The translations under genes and the position numbers were made by a program. 64,000 bases of DNA, taken from NCBI GenBank assembly GCA_030068145.1, contig JAPJBO010000366.1:62001-126000 (forward strand), read 5' to 3'. Under the pieces are notes generated by a model. The model was not told the DNA's origin. It saw nothing but the letters and a program-made list of their open reading frames with translations, and did not search any database. The stretch comes from Diplonema papillatum (taxonomy: Eukaryota > Euglenozoa > Diplonemea > Diplonemida > Diplonemidae). This document shows positions 22,492 through 32,382 of this stretch, one piece after another; positions within the stretch are counted from its first letter, which is position 1; each line of letters opens with the position of its first letter.

Positions 22492-24027
22492 TCAGATGTT
22501 CGAGACTGCGACGTACTTGTGGACCATGCTGTCGCCGCCAAACGGGGCGTTGCGCAGGAGTTCGCGGACGCACGCGGCTTCGACGTTCTCGCGCGGTATT
22601 TTGCGGACGCGCCGGCGGACCGTGCGCCGGGTTTTCCCCAGGGCCGCCACCGCCGCCGGGCCGGTCAGCCGAAAGAACTCGGACACCCGCGCTTCCTGCT
22701 CGACCGGGGCCACCGACGCCTCGGCGCGCTCCGCCGGCGGCTCCCCGCCGTCCGCCGCCAGGCCGGCGGCTTCGGCCACCGCCCTGCGCAACGCGGCTAT
22801 ATCCTTCGATTCGCCACCCCCCGCCCCCGCCTCCCCGCGCGCCAGGCTCTTCCCCAGCACCTCTTCGATCGACCGGAAGGACGCCTGCGACAGCCACCGC
22901 CGCTGCTGCGGCGCGTCGCCGGGCTTTTTCCCCGCGCGCGTCTCTTTGCCGATTTCCGTCGCCACTGCCGCGGCGTGCTTGTAAAGCCCGTGGCGCGCGA
23001 GCGTGCGGATGAGTGCCGCCAGCGTGTCCTCGCACAGCGTCTTCTGGCAGTGCATCCACGCGAGGAAGATGAGCCGGACGGAGGTGGGGAGCAAGGGGCC
23101 GAATGCGGTGCTGTGCTCGTCGTACAAACGGACGGTCCACCAAAACATCGTCGACGACTTTATCCGTAGGTAGTAAACCAACATGCCGTGCAGCCCCAAC
23201 AGCGGCGACGGCAGCGTCGGTGTGCGTTTCGCTTTGTTCGCGGCGGTTGAGTCCTCTGCTGGGTCTTTGCCCAGCAACGAGTTGCAGGTGGATGTGGTGG
23301 AGTCGTCTGCGGTGCTGCCGTTCGTGAGGTAGTACTCGAAGCCCTTGGGGCTCGTCAGCAGGGCGCAGGCGCTCGGCGTGAAGGCGAGGGATTCGTCGAG
23401 CATGCGCAGGAGGCGGTCGACTGCTTTTCTGGGCTCGAATCCGACGGTGTACGCGGCGACGACGATCGAGTGCCTCCGCGAATACCGGCCTTTGGGCCAC
23501 GTCTCCGAGAGCGCCTTCAAATCATCTTCGATCGCGGACCACTCGGCCCTGGTGCCGAGGTTCGCGGCTCTGTACGCGAGCGCGACGAGCCAGCACTCGT
23601 ATTCCTCTTGCCCCGACATCAACGGGCGAACGCCCGCCTGCGCCAAGGCACGCTTGAGGTCGGTGAGGGGAGGCTGGTCTTTGACGTTGAACACGAGGTC
23701 CGTCCAGTGGATCGCTCGCTTGAGCAGCAGCTTGTACGCCTCTTCGAAGCTGCCCTTCCTCCCGAGGTACTGCTCGTACGAGTAGTGGTAGTAGTCGCCG
23801 TCGAACGTGCTGCGGCTCGTCTGCCGGCGGGCCATTTTCGCGACCAGTTCCTGCCGGCCGGACAGCTGGCTGGTCGGCCACTGCTTTCGCAGGGCGCACG
23901 TCAACGCGTCGCCCGCGCCCATCGGCCGCAACGCCCTGCGCAGGACGTTGCCCGGGATGCGCAGCGATCCATCGGGGAGCACGAAGTGCCGGATGAGGGC
24001 GTTGGACTCCCGCTGGGGGTGTCGCAT
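22492..24027 (-). CDS. Hypothetical protein, 511 aa, predominantly helical
   Basis: Single exon from ATG (24027) to the stop at 22492. I do not recognise a family. The protein is mixed-charge, with many Ala/Leu-rich amphipathic helices, for example EEAYKLLLKRAIHWTDLVF, HSIVVAAYTVGFEPRKAVDR and DTLAALIRTLARHGLYKH; the last two recall pentatricopeptide or other helical-hairpin repeats, without clear periodicity. There is no signal peptide or transmembrane segment. The central part contains a serine/threonine-rich spacer (about residues 225-260) and the C-terminus is basic (TRRTVRRRVRKIPREN). The reading frame is the only one of this length with even amino-acid composition here; the opposite-strand frames are shadows. 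A mitochondrial RNA-binding role is conceivable but unsupported. Confidence 0.65.
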   Translation of the reverse strand: MRHPQRESNALIRHFVLPDGSLRIPGNVLRRALRPMGAGDALTCALRKQWPTSQLSGRQELVAKMARRQTSRSTFDGDYYHYSYEQYLGRKGSFEEAYKLLLKRAIHWTDLVFNVKDQPPLTDLKRALAQAGVRPLMSGQEEYECWLVALAYRAANLGTRAEWSAIEDDLKALSETWPKGRYSRRHSIVVAAYTVGFEPRKAVDRLLRMLDESLAFTPSACALLTSPKGFEYYLTNGSTADDSTTSTCNSLLGKDPAEDSTAANKAKRTPTLPSPLLGLHGMLVYYLRIKSSTMFWWTVRLYDEHSTAFGPLLPTSVRLIFLAWMHCQKTLCEDTLAALIRTLARHGLYKHAAAVATEIGKETRAGKKPGDAPQQRRWLSQASFRSIEEVLGKSLARGEAGAGGGESKDIAALRRAVAEAAGLAADGGEPPAERAEASVAPVEQEARVSEFFRLTGPAAVAALGKTRRTVRRRVRKIPRENVEAACVRELLRNAPFGGDSMVHKYVAVSNI

Positions 24028-24145
24028 CCTTCCTGTCCTTCTTTTTGACCTGGCGCGGAATGAGCTGGAAAGAGATGGACCCGCGCACTTTTCAGAGAAT
24101 GTTGAATCGAGGAACGACGAAGTAAGTAAAAAATGTAGGCGGTAT

Positions 24146-24191
24146 GAAATACTCGAGGGGCTGCCTTGCTTACTTCGAAGGAGGCTAGAGG
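24146..24191 (-). mobile_element. Truncated family A element, copy A4
   Basis: Only the right-arm side remains (plus strand AAATACTCGAGGGGCTGCC and GAAGGAGGCTAGAGG). It lies about 120 bp upstream of the hypothetical gene start (24027), in gene orientation. It could mark a 5' untranslated intron or be a dead fragment. Confidence 0.6.
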
Positions 24192-24289
24192 CCCCGACAT
24201 TTGCGTTTTTTTGCCGAGTTTCTCAATATCTCGTGGCTTTTGGGTCCCCTTGGGAAATTTGAGTCAGTCTACCAGGTTCTGGTCCAGAA

Positions 24290-24365
24290 CTTAGCATCGC
24301 CCGAACTTTGCTTCGCCCGAACTTTGCTTCGCCCGAACTTTGCTTCGCCCGAACTTTACGGTTTC
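24290..24365. repeat. Short tandem repeat, about 17 bp x 4
   Basis: Units of CGCCCGAACTTTGCTT repeated nearly perfectly, flanked by degenerate units. It is the same unit as in 5930-6040. Confidence 0.75.
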
Positions 24366-24679
24366 CCGAACTTTAACTGCTGCCTCTAGTCTCGCCTTAC
24401 CGGCGCACATGTACTTTTTCTCCTGTGGTGTTTACGCACTTGCATCATTCCATCCGAGCGTTCCGTCTGTTCATTACAGGATCTGTCGAAAGGCATCTGC
24501 GCATAGCAGGCAACTGTTCATTGCAGGAATCTGCTCGCTACAGGCCTCGCTCAGTAGTGACTACAGATAATCGTTCTCCCAGACATTTGTCCCTCACAGG
24601 CATCTAGGCATCTGATATGTACAGGCACCTCATGATCAGTCTCCTCTGATTGTCACAGGGTGGGCGTTTGTTGCAGTAG

Positions 24680-24797
24680 AGTGATTGCCAGGCCTTCGAC
24701 TACCCTGAGCAACGCACTGTGCACACAGTCGGTGTCTACGTGCCAGGCCTTCGACTACCCTGAGCAACGCACTGTGCACACAGTCGGTGTCTACGTA
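24680..24797. repeat. Direct duplication of about 57 bp
   Basis: Two adjacent identical copies beginning TGCCAGGCCTTCGACTACCC and ending with GTCGGTGTCTACG. Perfect identity indicates a recent duplication. Confidence 0.8.
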
Positions 24798-25141
24798 ACA
24801 GCAGATGGGTCGCGCTGCGGGGGCGGCTCACGGGTGAACGTCGTTGTCCGCAGAAGGGGGTCGTGCCATGTCGGCGGGTGTCCGCCGCTTCTTCTCACCG
24901 CGTTTGAGGAGCCCTCACCCAGCTTTATTGGCCGTGTGAGCAACCAACAAAGCACAGAAACTCCTACTACCTTGACGTTTTTCACAAAATTTCAAGATCT
25001 TTTTGTGTTACCGTCGATCCCGAAGGACGATCAGTTTGGTGTCTTGCGACCTTTGTTTGTTTGGCAAGGAGTTTTGGTGACGTGCTTCAGTTAGAGAAAG
25101 AAAATAAGAAATTGAGGTGCCAAATCTGTTTGCTCGCTCTC

Positions 25142-26125
25142 TTACCGGGTGCTCAATTCACTTCTCAGCCAGTTTGCCCACTCTGCGGCTTTGTCTTCCG
25201 ACTCTTGCACTCGTATCCGCTCGCAAACACTCTTCATTACAGCTTTGTTGCACCGCGAGAATTCGATCAGCACTTCATTTAGCTTCGGCTCTCTGCCGAA
25301 GAGGGATTCGAGCCCAGCGGGTTCTGAATAGCTCTGGAGGTGTGCCGCGTCGTTGGCAGTCAGGACGTGTCCTGCATTTCCGGGCTGCTGGCATCCTGGC
25401 ACCGTGCACTGTCGCCTCGTGTGTCGTGGCATGATCGCCCGCCGCACTAGAGCCTGCAGTATATCGGTGGCGCCGTGCCATTTTCGTAGACCGGCAAGGG
25501 TGCGCGGGTTAAGCAGTGCGGCCGGGGTTCCATCCTGCAGTAGCCGCCGTCGCAGGCCCGTGTCCCGTATGTGATCTCGCGTCTTCCTTACGAAACGCCC
25601 CGGTTCGTCCATCTGTACGTACTCTTCTTCTTCGTGCGCGCATACGTGCGTGATCCCGGCTGCGTGGTAGCTCCATTCAAGGTCATACCGGCTACGCGTC
25701 CTGTAGGCGGCTGTGGCGGCTGCATCGGCGGCGTTGATGGCTTCATTCCGTGCATGTCCCTTCGCCCACGTGATTGCCGGGGCACCTTTCAGAACGGTTG
25801 CCAGCGGGTCTCCTCTTCTCTCGCTCGTTGCCCTCGAGATGGCGCTCTTACTGTCACACCACCAGTTGCGGGGTTGCGGTGACGAGGTGTTCGAGATTGC
25901 CGTTGTTACAAGTGCAATCGCACACAGCTCAGCCTGTGTGCTCGAGGCTATCTTCCCGACTATCTTGGCTCCGTATGCCTTGCCGTTCAGGTAGACGCCC
26001 ACTGCACCAGCCTGCGCTTCTTCTCGGAAACTACCGTCTGTTGCTATCTCGACAGCCTGCTTTTTTTCTTCAAGATGTGAAAAACAAAGGGCAAATCCAA
26101 CAACTTCTGAAAAGGAGTTTGTCAA
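25142..26125 (-). mobile_element. 5'-truncated non-LTR retrotransposon: RNase H and C-terminal zinc region
   Basis: An open frame of about 327 codons without an upstream reverse transcriptase. RNase H signatures are ATDGSF, TQAELCAIAL, WCDSKSAI and KGHARNEAINAADAA, giving the D-E-D and histidine/aspartate set. A C-terminal CTVPGCQQPGNAGHV box matches the cysteine/histidine motif seen at the end of the element at 27.4-32.2 kb. Amino-acid identity to that element is low outside motifs, so this is a separate lineage. It is truncated upstream near 26.1 kb, as is typical of incomplete reverse transcription. The frame is intact over the retained part, which argues for fairly recent insertion. Confidence 0.8.
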
Positions 26126-26949
26126 TCCATGAAAATAACATGGGCAAAAAAAAAAAACTTTCTACCCTAAGTACAAAGTGTAGGGGTGCCCACTCCATAG
26201 GGGCTACAGTACGATTTTTTGTCCGGAAGCCAATTTTCAACATTTTAGTGATTTTGAGAGCGATTCCACCCTAGGAACCGTTAGCAATCGCTTCAAAAAC
26301 GTTTTAAACCCCAGTCGGGGGACTGCGAGGCAGAAAACTGCGTTTTTAGGGGGTATTTCACGACGTTTGAGGTGGTTGCCACCACTTCCATTATAACACG
26401 AAAAGAGGTGATTCAACATACTTTCGCAAATAGTGTGCACCCTAGTCATCGAAATATCACTTTTGTGACCCTAAACACCCTTCCGAGCCAACTGGTACCC
26501 TATTGGCGGCAGTTTCGCTATCATATCGCCTGTATCCGCCTTAGAATAGGTCGCGTCTACCCTAGGAGAACCCGCGTCTACCCCACCGAAATCCACGTCT
26601 ACCCCAGGGAAATCCACGTCTACCCCAGGGAAATCCATGTTTCCCCCAATAAAACCCACAAAACCCCATCTGTTACCCTCGTTTACCCAAAAGAAAACAT
26701 GCACATTGTCCAGAATTTATGGCTAACCTCCAGAAAACACAAAAGCCGCATCTACGAGATACTGTAACACCGGGAAGCCTTGCCTGGTCCGGGATACCTT
26801 CAGTGAGTACGCGGAATAAAGGGTGAAACGACTTTCAAACACTCATTTTTGCGCCAAACATTTGCGGCGAAGGGATCCAATAGGGAAAATAAAACGAACC
26901 TGGTCACTTGCAAACCCCGGCTGGGACGGTGGTGGGGGTATTGTAGGAC

Positions 26950-27122
26950 CCCCCCCACACAAAAGGACCTCTCCCCCACTCAGAAGGACCTCTCCCCCAC
27001 ACAAAAGGACCTCTCCCCCACTCAGAAGGACCTCTCCCCCACACAAAAGGACCTCTCCCCCACACAAAAGGACCTCTCCCCCACTCAGAAAGACCTCTCC
27101 CCCACACAAAAGGACCTCTCCT
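26950..27122. repeat. 21-bp tandem repeat, about eight units
   Basis: Units alternate between CCCCCACACAAAAGGACCTC and CCCCCACTCAGAAGGACCTC. The period of 21 keeps all frames open, giving a TQKDLSP repeat on the plus strand, but no start, domain or neighbour supports translation. Confidence 0.85.
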
Positions 27123-27239
27123 TGAAAGTTTCAAAGTGTCCCAAAAAAATGATGTTTGACCCCCCCCTTGTTTTTGACAGTGACTGCCAGGTAATTGACA
27201 GCAACAGGCATGTAACCCTCTGGGAAAACCAAACGCGCC

Positions 27240-27266
27240 ATACAAAGCAGGTGCTTATACAAAAAA
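27240..27266 (-). repeat. Family A left-end fragment, copy A5
   Basis: Minus strand reads a T run, GTATAAGCACCTGCTTTGTA, then diverges before the inverted repeat. Only the donor-proximal end of family A is present, showing that this block can occur without the rest of the element. Confidence 0.55.
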
Positions 27267-27367
27267 TATGTATCACCAACGATTTAAAAGCTACAGTTTC
27301 TGTACTTTATTGGCTAGTCTGACACTAGTTGTCGTCGGGAAAAAAAAAAAAAAAACCAACGCCAACG

Positions 27368-28531
27368 ATGCCGAGCGAGGGGGAACTGCTAGAGTTTGAA
27401 GGCAAGGACGTTGCTGCGCTTCTCGTCGATGTGTGGTCCCTCTGCGGAGAAAGGAGCGATGTCGGGGCCGCAATTGATGAAATTCGCCAGGTGACACAGG
27501 TAGGCCGTGTGACCCACGCCGGCGGATATTATAAGGGGAACTGCGTCAAACTGTTGGAACTAGCGCCGGACGTGGACAGGAAGACAGTCGTCAAGGCAGC
27601 TGCTGCGCGGGGCTTCTCACTGCACCCGGCGCCGTGGGTGTTTGAGGGGCCTGGAGGGGTCGAGCTCGAGGCGTTCCAGCGGAAGGAAGCTCGGTCAGAC
27701 AAGACGGCGAACCCCCCGAACGACATCCTAGTAGCGGCAGAGAAGGCGGGCGTCCACGTGGAGATGGTCAGGGCCTCCGCCTCCGGTTACCGGCTGTTCG
27801 CGGACAACGCGACGGAGGCCGGTATACTGAAGTTGGCGGAATACCTCGACAGCGCTTCGATCGCATTGAAGAAGGATGGTGTATTCGTGCGGTCGAGGGA
27901 GCAGACGCGACGGGAGAAGGACAGGTACTGGGATCGGATCCAGGCCGAGTACGGCGTGGTTGGTGTGGACCGATTCCTGGGGGAGTACGAGGTCAGGATG
28001 ATCATGGGTGAGATGGGGATCTTCGACGGATGGGAGGTGGAGCCTGTGTACGGGATGGGAAAGGGAAAGAACGGTTTCGTGATACGAGGACTGAGCGATG
28101 ACCAGGAGGCGGCACTGCAGAGAGCCGAGTACAGAATTATGGGCAGGAAACTGCAGTTTGGAAAGCTTGCAAACATCGTGGAAGCCGAGGCGGACTCCAG
28201 CGCTGAGGTAGTGCGAAGGGGAGGCGGTGGTGGTACCCCTCGAAGCGACGAGATGGAGCTGCTATCGGACGGCGAAACGGGCCCTGCGGCAGAGAAGGGT
28301 GGAGAAACGCGGCAGGGCCGGGGCGTCGCACTGGAAGCAGAGCCGGCAGGGACCCAACAGAGAGGGAGGGGAGGGCGCGGCCGGGGCGGGAAGACTGGCA
28401 GGGTGGCCGCGGACGCGGCCCCGGCAACGCCTGCGCCCAAACGTATGCTTGAGCCGGGGGAGGGGTCAGGGGCGACGCCGCCGGCGGTGAGGACCAGAAC
28501 AGAGAGTGACCCCGATGGTGGAAGCTATTAA
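27368..28531 (+). CDS. Retrotransposon ORF1, gag-like
   Basis: About 387 residues starting MPSEGELLEFEG. The body is acidic and mixed, with no clear RRM or CCHC knuckle. The C-terminus is Gly/Arg-rich (QRGRGGRGRGGKTGR), suggesting RNA binding as in LINE ORF1 chaperones. It ends 129 nt before the ORF2 ATG, in a different frame. Assignment as gag-like rests on position and composition only. Confidence 0.6.
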   Translation: MPSEGELLEFEGKDVAALLVDVWSLCGERSDVGAAIDEIRQVTQVGRVTHAGGYYKGNCVKLLELAPDVDRKTVVKAAAARGFSLHPAPWVFEGPGGVELEAFQRKEARSDKTANPPNDILVAAEKAGVHVEMVRASASGYRLFADNATEAGILKLAEYLDSASIALKKDGVFVRSREQTRREKDRYWDRIQAEYGVVGVDRFLGEYEVRMIMGEMGIFDGWEVEPVYGMGKGKNGFVIRGLSDDQEAALQRAEYRIMGRKLQFGKLANIVEAEADSSAEVVRRGGGGGTPRSDEMELLSDGETGPAAEKGGETRQGRGVALEAEPAGTQQRGRGGRGRGGKTGRVAADAAPATPAPKRMLEPGEGSGATPPAVRTRTESDPDGGSY

Positions 28532-28660
28532 CCGGGGTTGGCTCCCCCGAACCAATCAACCGAACCGACCTGACTTCAAGAGCAAATATCATATCAGTCA
28601 ATTCCTCCCCCGTCACATCAGACGCTTCCCCCTCCGAACCGGAAGACGAGCGGCCGACCG

Positions 28661-31600
28661 ATGTCATCACCGAGCCCCCCCCCCATGCTACCCCAAGTTC
28701 AAGCAAGAATCGCACCCGTCACCCCATGTCGAACTCCACCATCGCAGTCAAACAATCTCGCACGTCCTAGAGTACCTTGCCTTTCCCAGCCCCGCCCTTT
28801 GACCGACCCGCCCGGAGGAGCGAACCATGCGCCGCCGGGGTCGACCCCTGCCCCTCGACAAGTGCTCCCCTTGATCATACCGGCCGTGAGAGCCCACGGC
28901 TTCCTACCGCTCGAGAGACGAATACTGCTGCTGTCGTGCAACGCCTCCGCAAAGATGTGTCTGGAGAGATACTTCGCCCGCTTGCCTGCCGCCGATCTGC
29001 TGGCGGTGAACGAAATCGGCCGTGAACCCACCGTTTTCCGGGAATACGCTGCTCGGGCCGGGTGGGCGGTAGTTGTGATAGGGGTCTGCCCCTATTCCGG
29101 CGACCGCCCCATAGCACGAACGGCCATTCTTGTGAAAAGACAATCCACAGTGACGGTCTCGCAATGTTACTCGGGGTATGGTGCGTGCAGTGCCGACCTT
29201 CGAATAGCGGGAGAGACGCTGAGGGTAGTGAGTGTGTACGTACCGTGTCACAAGCGCGACGTGCTCGTAGAGCGACTTGGAGAATGGATAGCGCTCCGAG
29301 CAAGAGAATGCTCGACCGACCTGGCAGTAGTCGGCGATTTCAACCCGAGGACGACCCCCCAGGTGGAGAGGCGGATGCGACAAGAGCATGTACAAGAGCT
29401 GGTGCGGTCACGGACGACGTTCTCGAGATCGAATGCAAACTCTTCGCTGGACAGAGCTTTCGTTCCACGTAGATCAAGATGGAGCCTGGACTTCATCCGC
29501 TTCACCGGCGGAAGTGACCACGCGATACTGGCCCTCAGTTTCGATAAGTACATGAGGAGGCCCCCAGCGATGGGGTACCCAGCCGCGCGCCAGAGCCTGC
29601 ACCAGGCGACCTTTCCTGAGCTTCTAGACGCCTTGGACGCCAGTGCGGCAGCACCCCCACCCCAGCCCCGCGGCACGAAAACCGCCCGCCTGCAGAAAGC
29701 TCTTCACCGAAGGATGGTAGCACGGGGCGAAGCCGATGTAGAGCAGAGACGAAGGCTGAACGCCGAAATTCGATGCATCCGGAGGAAGCTGGACGTTTTA
29801 GCCCCCCTGCGGAAATCGCCGAATCTTGCTGCACCATACCAGCCCCCGCTGTTAGAGAACCCGGAAGACTTCACGAGTTTTCTCCGGAAGAAGTACGCAT
29901 CCGACGTCCCGCAACCTCCGGTGCTACTTCCAAGGAACGCCAACCCGATAGCCATCTCCCCCGACGATATAAGAGAAGCCGCCAAAGCCGTTCGACCCAC
30001 TGCGAGGACCTCTGACTTCTCGCCGAAGTTTCTGCTGAAAATGGAAGACGAAGCGATTGCAGCGACGTCAGTCGAACTAAGCAGATGGGTCCGTGAGGGA
30101 GTTCCCGAGCGACAGAGAGTGGCCTGGGTGTTTCTCTTCTGGAAAGGGAAGATGCTGAGGGCTTCCGATCCGAGAGGGTACCGACCGATTGCGATCATGC
30201 CCCTCTTCGCAAAGTTGCTCCATACCGCGGTGTACTTGAAGATGAGACCCTTGGTCCTAGAGTACGTCAAGCGCTGCGGCTTCCAGTACGGTTGCGGGCA
30301 ACGCAGCGGAGCGGCGCAGGTAGCTTTGTTTGCGAAGGAGTGGCTGGAGTCCGACGTTGCATCGAACGAGGACGACGAGCACCTGCTGTTGCTTGTGGAC
30401 GTGATGGCCGCTTTCGACTCGATTCCCCACGGAAGGCTAATAGAGACAGTTGGACGCAGGTTAGGCCCCGAGTGGGCAATAACAATAGCAAGGGTTATCG
30501 AGAACCAAGCGGTGACGATTGCGCATCACGAAGGTTTCACGGCGCCCGTTGCCCTCAACCGCGGGGTCTTGCAGGGTTCGCCGCTAAGCGTGCTCCTTTT
30601 CATCGTGTACACCTGTGAGCCCCCGGCGGAAGCAGACGCGCGAATGTACGTCGACGATTTGGTCGCTCGCACGACAAGAGCTCGACTCCCGTACACTTTC
30701 GGAAGAGTGCAGAATTGGGCGAATTCTAAGGGGCTGGAGCTAGAGGAGAAGAAAGTCGTGGTCGTGGCGAAAAGCTCCTTTGAGTGGAGTTCGAACCCCG
30801 TCCGTGAGACCGTGGACAAGGCCGTGCTGCTGGGCGTGTGCATACACGCGAAGAGACACGCCGGAGGATGTGAAAATGGCGCAAAAAAGCTGGAGAGGGT
30901 AGCGAGACTCGTGGACTACACGAACTCGCACCTGTACCGTTCTACCCGGCGAAGGTGCGCGTTCTACACGACACATGTGCTCCCCACCCTCTCGATGCAC
31001 AGTCTGTCGACCTGTTTCGACCCCCGAGCACCGAAGCTGACGGCAGCACAGTCGAGCCTACTCCCGAAGCACCGCTACAGCCGGGGCATTAAAGAATTCG
31101 CTGGCTGCAAGGATGGGTACGCGTGCCAAACCGTCGAGTCCTATGCCTCAATGCAGCAAACGAGGGCGTATTTGGCGTTTAAGCGGGACGGAGTGGGGGA
31201 CGACCTCCCGACGAAAGGCTTCCGCCGCAGGGCCCCTCGAGAGACAGCAGAAGGGGCAAGCCTTCTTGCTCAGACCGTGAAGCTGGTGAATTCACAGTGC
31301 AGAGGAACACGGAACACCGTAGTGGCGAGCGACGGCGGTTTCGTAGAAGAAGAGGCACGTGGGTCAGTAGGTGTATCGATCGGCGCGAAGAAGATCGGCG
31401 CCGTCCTGCGAGGGACGGTTACATCGAGTACCGACGCTGAATTGGCGGCGATGCTGCTCCTGGCAACGGCGTTGAGGATTTGCGGAGTGCTGGCCAACCA
31501 GCTGGTCTGGTACTGCGACAGTCAGGCTGCAATACAACGAGTGCAGCGGAGACGTATCGGAGACCCGGTGGCAGAGTGCCTTGGCGAGTACGCGGAGTGC

Positions 31601-32212
31601 CTGCGGTGGAGTAAGGGACACGCGGAAAACCAGCACATCAACCGGGCGGATGAGGCGGCGTCGATCACTCTACGTGAGGGAACGCCGGCGTTGGATGTGG
31701 AACACCTCCACTGGAGAAACGGGGAGAAGGCAGTATGCTGCTTCGCAGCCGGGAACTTCCCCCAGCTGGAGGGACCAGCCGAGTACGTGCGGCGAGTGTG
31801 CCAGTACGGACGAGCGAAGACCGCGACGAGGGCGATTCGGCAGATGGCGACGGGGAAGACGACGAGAGGAAGCACCCTCAGGGCGCTGGAGACGGTCCCA
31901 GGGGCGGTGGACCTCCTGCTCGCGATCGTGAGAAGGTCGATACTGCCGAAGGGAACCCGCGTGCAGTGTAGACGGTGTTGCGAGCTGGCGACCGCAGAAC
32001 ACGTGCTGCTTGCCGACGACGACACACACAACGAAGTGTCGGACATCCGAAGCGCCACAACGCGTCGCCCGCCGGTGGTAAAAGAGCTCCTTGAAGACTT
32101 TGCGCTGAAGCACGGGCCGGCGGTACTACACGTCGCGAGACGCGTGAAAGCCCTGTGCGATGACCCGCTCGCCGCCCGATGGTCGACGCTGATCACGACG
32201 TATTCGGTCTAA
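28661..32212 (+). CDS. Retrotransposon ORF2: endonuclease, reverse transcriptase, RNase H
   Basis: 1,183 residues. The N-terminal APE-like endonuclease includes LLAVNEIGREP, AVVGDFNPR and GGSDHAILAL (catalytic D/H). The reverse transcriptase has YRPIAIMPLFAKL, VDVMAAFDSIPHGRL (first catalytic Asp), GVLQGSPLSVLLF and the active-site box MYVDDLVA. RNase H follows with VASDGG, STDAELAAM, YCDSQAAI and KGHAENQHINRADEAA. The C-terminal CRRCCELATAEHVL box is a zinc-knuckle-like motif. This order is that of RNase H-bearing LINE clades. The enzyme would nick chromosomal DNA and copy its own RNA at the nick (target-primed reverse transcription). All catalytic residues appear present. Confidence 0.9.
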   Translation: MSSPSPPPMLPQVQARIAPVTPCRTPPSQSNNLARPRVPCLSQPRPLTDPPGGANHAPPGSTPAPRQVLPLIIPAVRAHGFLPLERRILLLSCNASAKMCLERYFARLPAADLLAVNEIGREPTVFREYAARAGWAVVVIGVCPYSGDRPIARTAILVKRQSTVTVSQCYSGYGACSADLRIAGETLRVVSVYVPCHKRDVLVERLGEWIALRARECSTDLAVVGDFNPRTTPQVERRMRQEHVQELVRSRTTFSRSNANSSLDRAFVPRRSRWSLDFIRFTGGSDHAILALSFDKYMRRPPAMGYPAARQSLHQATFPELLDALDASAAAPPPQPRGTKTARLQKALHRRMVARGEADVEQRRRLNAEIRCIRRKLDVLAPLRKSPNLAAPYQPPLLENPEDFTSFLRKKYASDVPQPPVLLPRNANPIAISPDDIREAAKAVRPTARTSDFSPKFLLKMEDEAIAATSVELSRWVREGVPERQRVAWVFLFWKGKMLRASDPRGYRPIAIMPLFAKLLHTAVYLKMRPLVLEYVKRCGFQYGCGQRSGAAQVALFAKEWLESDVASNEDDEHLLLLVDVMAAFDSIPHGRLIETVGRRLGPEWAITIARVIENQAVTIAHHEGFTAPVALNRGVLQGSPLSVLLFIVYTCEPPAEADARMYVDDLVARTTRARLPYTFGRVQNWANSKGLELEEKKVVVVAKSSFEWSSNPVRETVDKAVLLGVCIHAKRHAGGCENGAKKLERVARLVDYTNSHLYRSTRRRCAFYTTHVLPTLSMHSLSTCFDPRAPKLTAAQSSLLPKHRYSRGIKEFAGCKDGYACQTVESYASMQQTRAYLAFKRDGVGDDLPTKGFRRRAPRETAEGASLLAQTVKLVNSQCRGTRNTVVASDGGFVEEEARGSVGVSIGAKKIGAVLRGTVTSSTDAELAAMLLLATALRICGVLANQLVWYCDSQAAIQRVQRRRIGDPVAECLGEYAECLRWSKGHAENQHINRADEAASITLREGTPALDVEHLHWRNGEKAVCCFAAGNFPQLEGPAEYVRRVCQYGRAKTATRAIRQMATGKTTRGSTLRALETVPGAVDLLLAIVRRSILPKGTRVQCRRCCELATAEHVLLADDDTHNEVSDIRSATTRRPPVVKELLEDFALKHGPAVLHVARRVKALCDDPLAARWSTLITTYSV

Positions 32213-32382
32213 GAAGCCCGGCACCGAAATAGCCGATATGAGAAATGTGGACACTATCGAGAGCTTTGGTTTTATCTTTGCGAGCGGGACACCTAGAGGG
32301 CGAACGAGGCGGGACTACGAATTCTTCTTTTCTTATAGAGACGGCGCGAGACAAAAAAAAAAATATATATATATATATATGT

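Larger units (their letters stand above)
24028..25141. other. Intergenic region with truncated introner, satellite and 57-bp duplication
   Basis: No gene recognised. It contains A4 (24146-24191), a tandem array (24290-24365), a two-copy direct repeat (24680-24797), and a 40-50 bp copy (25005-25060) of the sequence just upstream of the methyltransferase ATG. Confidence 0.5.
26126..27329. other. Intergenic region with tandem arrays
   Basis: No gene. It contains a 21-bp array of about four units at 26565-26650 (CACGTCTACCCCAGGGAAAT), the 21-bp array at 26950-27122, and the family A end fragment A5 (27240-27266). The 5' boundary of the full-length retrotransposon must lie near its right end. Confidence 0.5.
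27330..32380 (+). mobile_element. Full-length non-LTR (LINE-type) retrotransposon
   Basis: Two open reading frames on the plus strand (27368-28531 and 28661-32212), followed by about 150 bp of 3' untranslated sequence and an A-rich then TA-repeat tail (32352-32380). Both frames are uninterrupted over 4.7 kb, so the copy may be recent and perhaps active. The 5' end is not defined by any repeat I can see. There are no long terminal repeats. A MITE has inserted at the tail (32383-32902). Confidence 0.85.

Noticed and set aside
22319-23500. 393-codon minus-strand frame overlapping the hypothetical protein
   Set aside because: It starts inside the better 511-residue frame in another phase and is strongly Arg/Ala/Pro-rich, typical of a shifted frame.
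26849-27322. Coding TQKDLSP repeat protein, or a CRISPR array, at the 21-bp repeats
   Set aside because: The repeats are directly adjacent with no spacers and the organism is eukaryotic. The frame stays open only because the period is a multiple of three.
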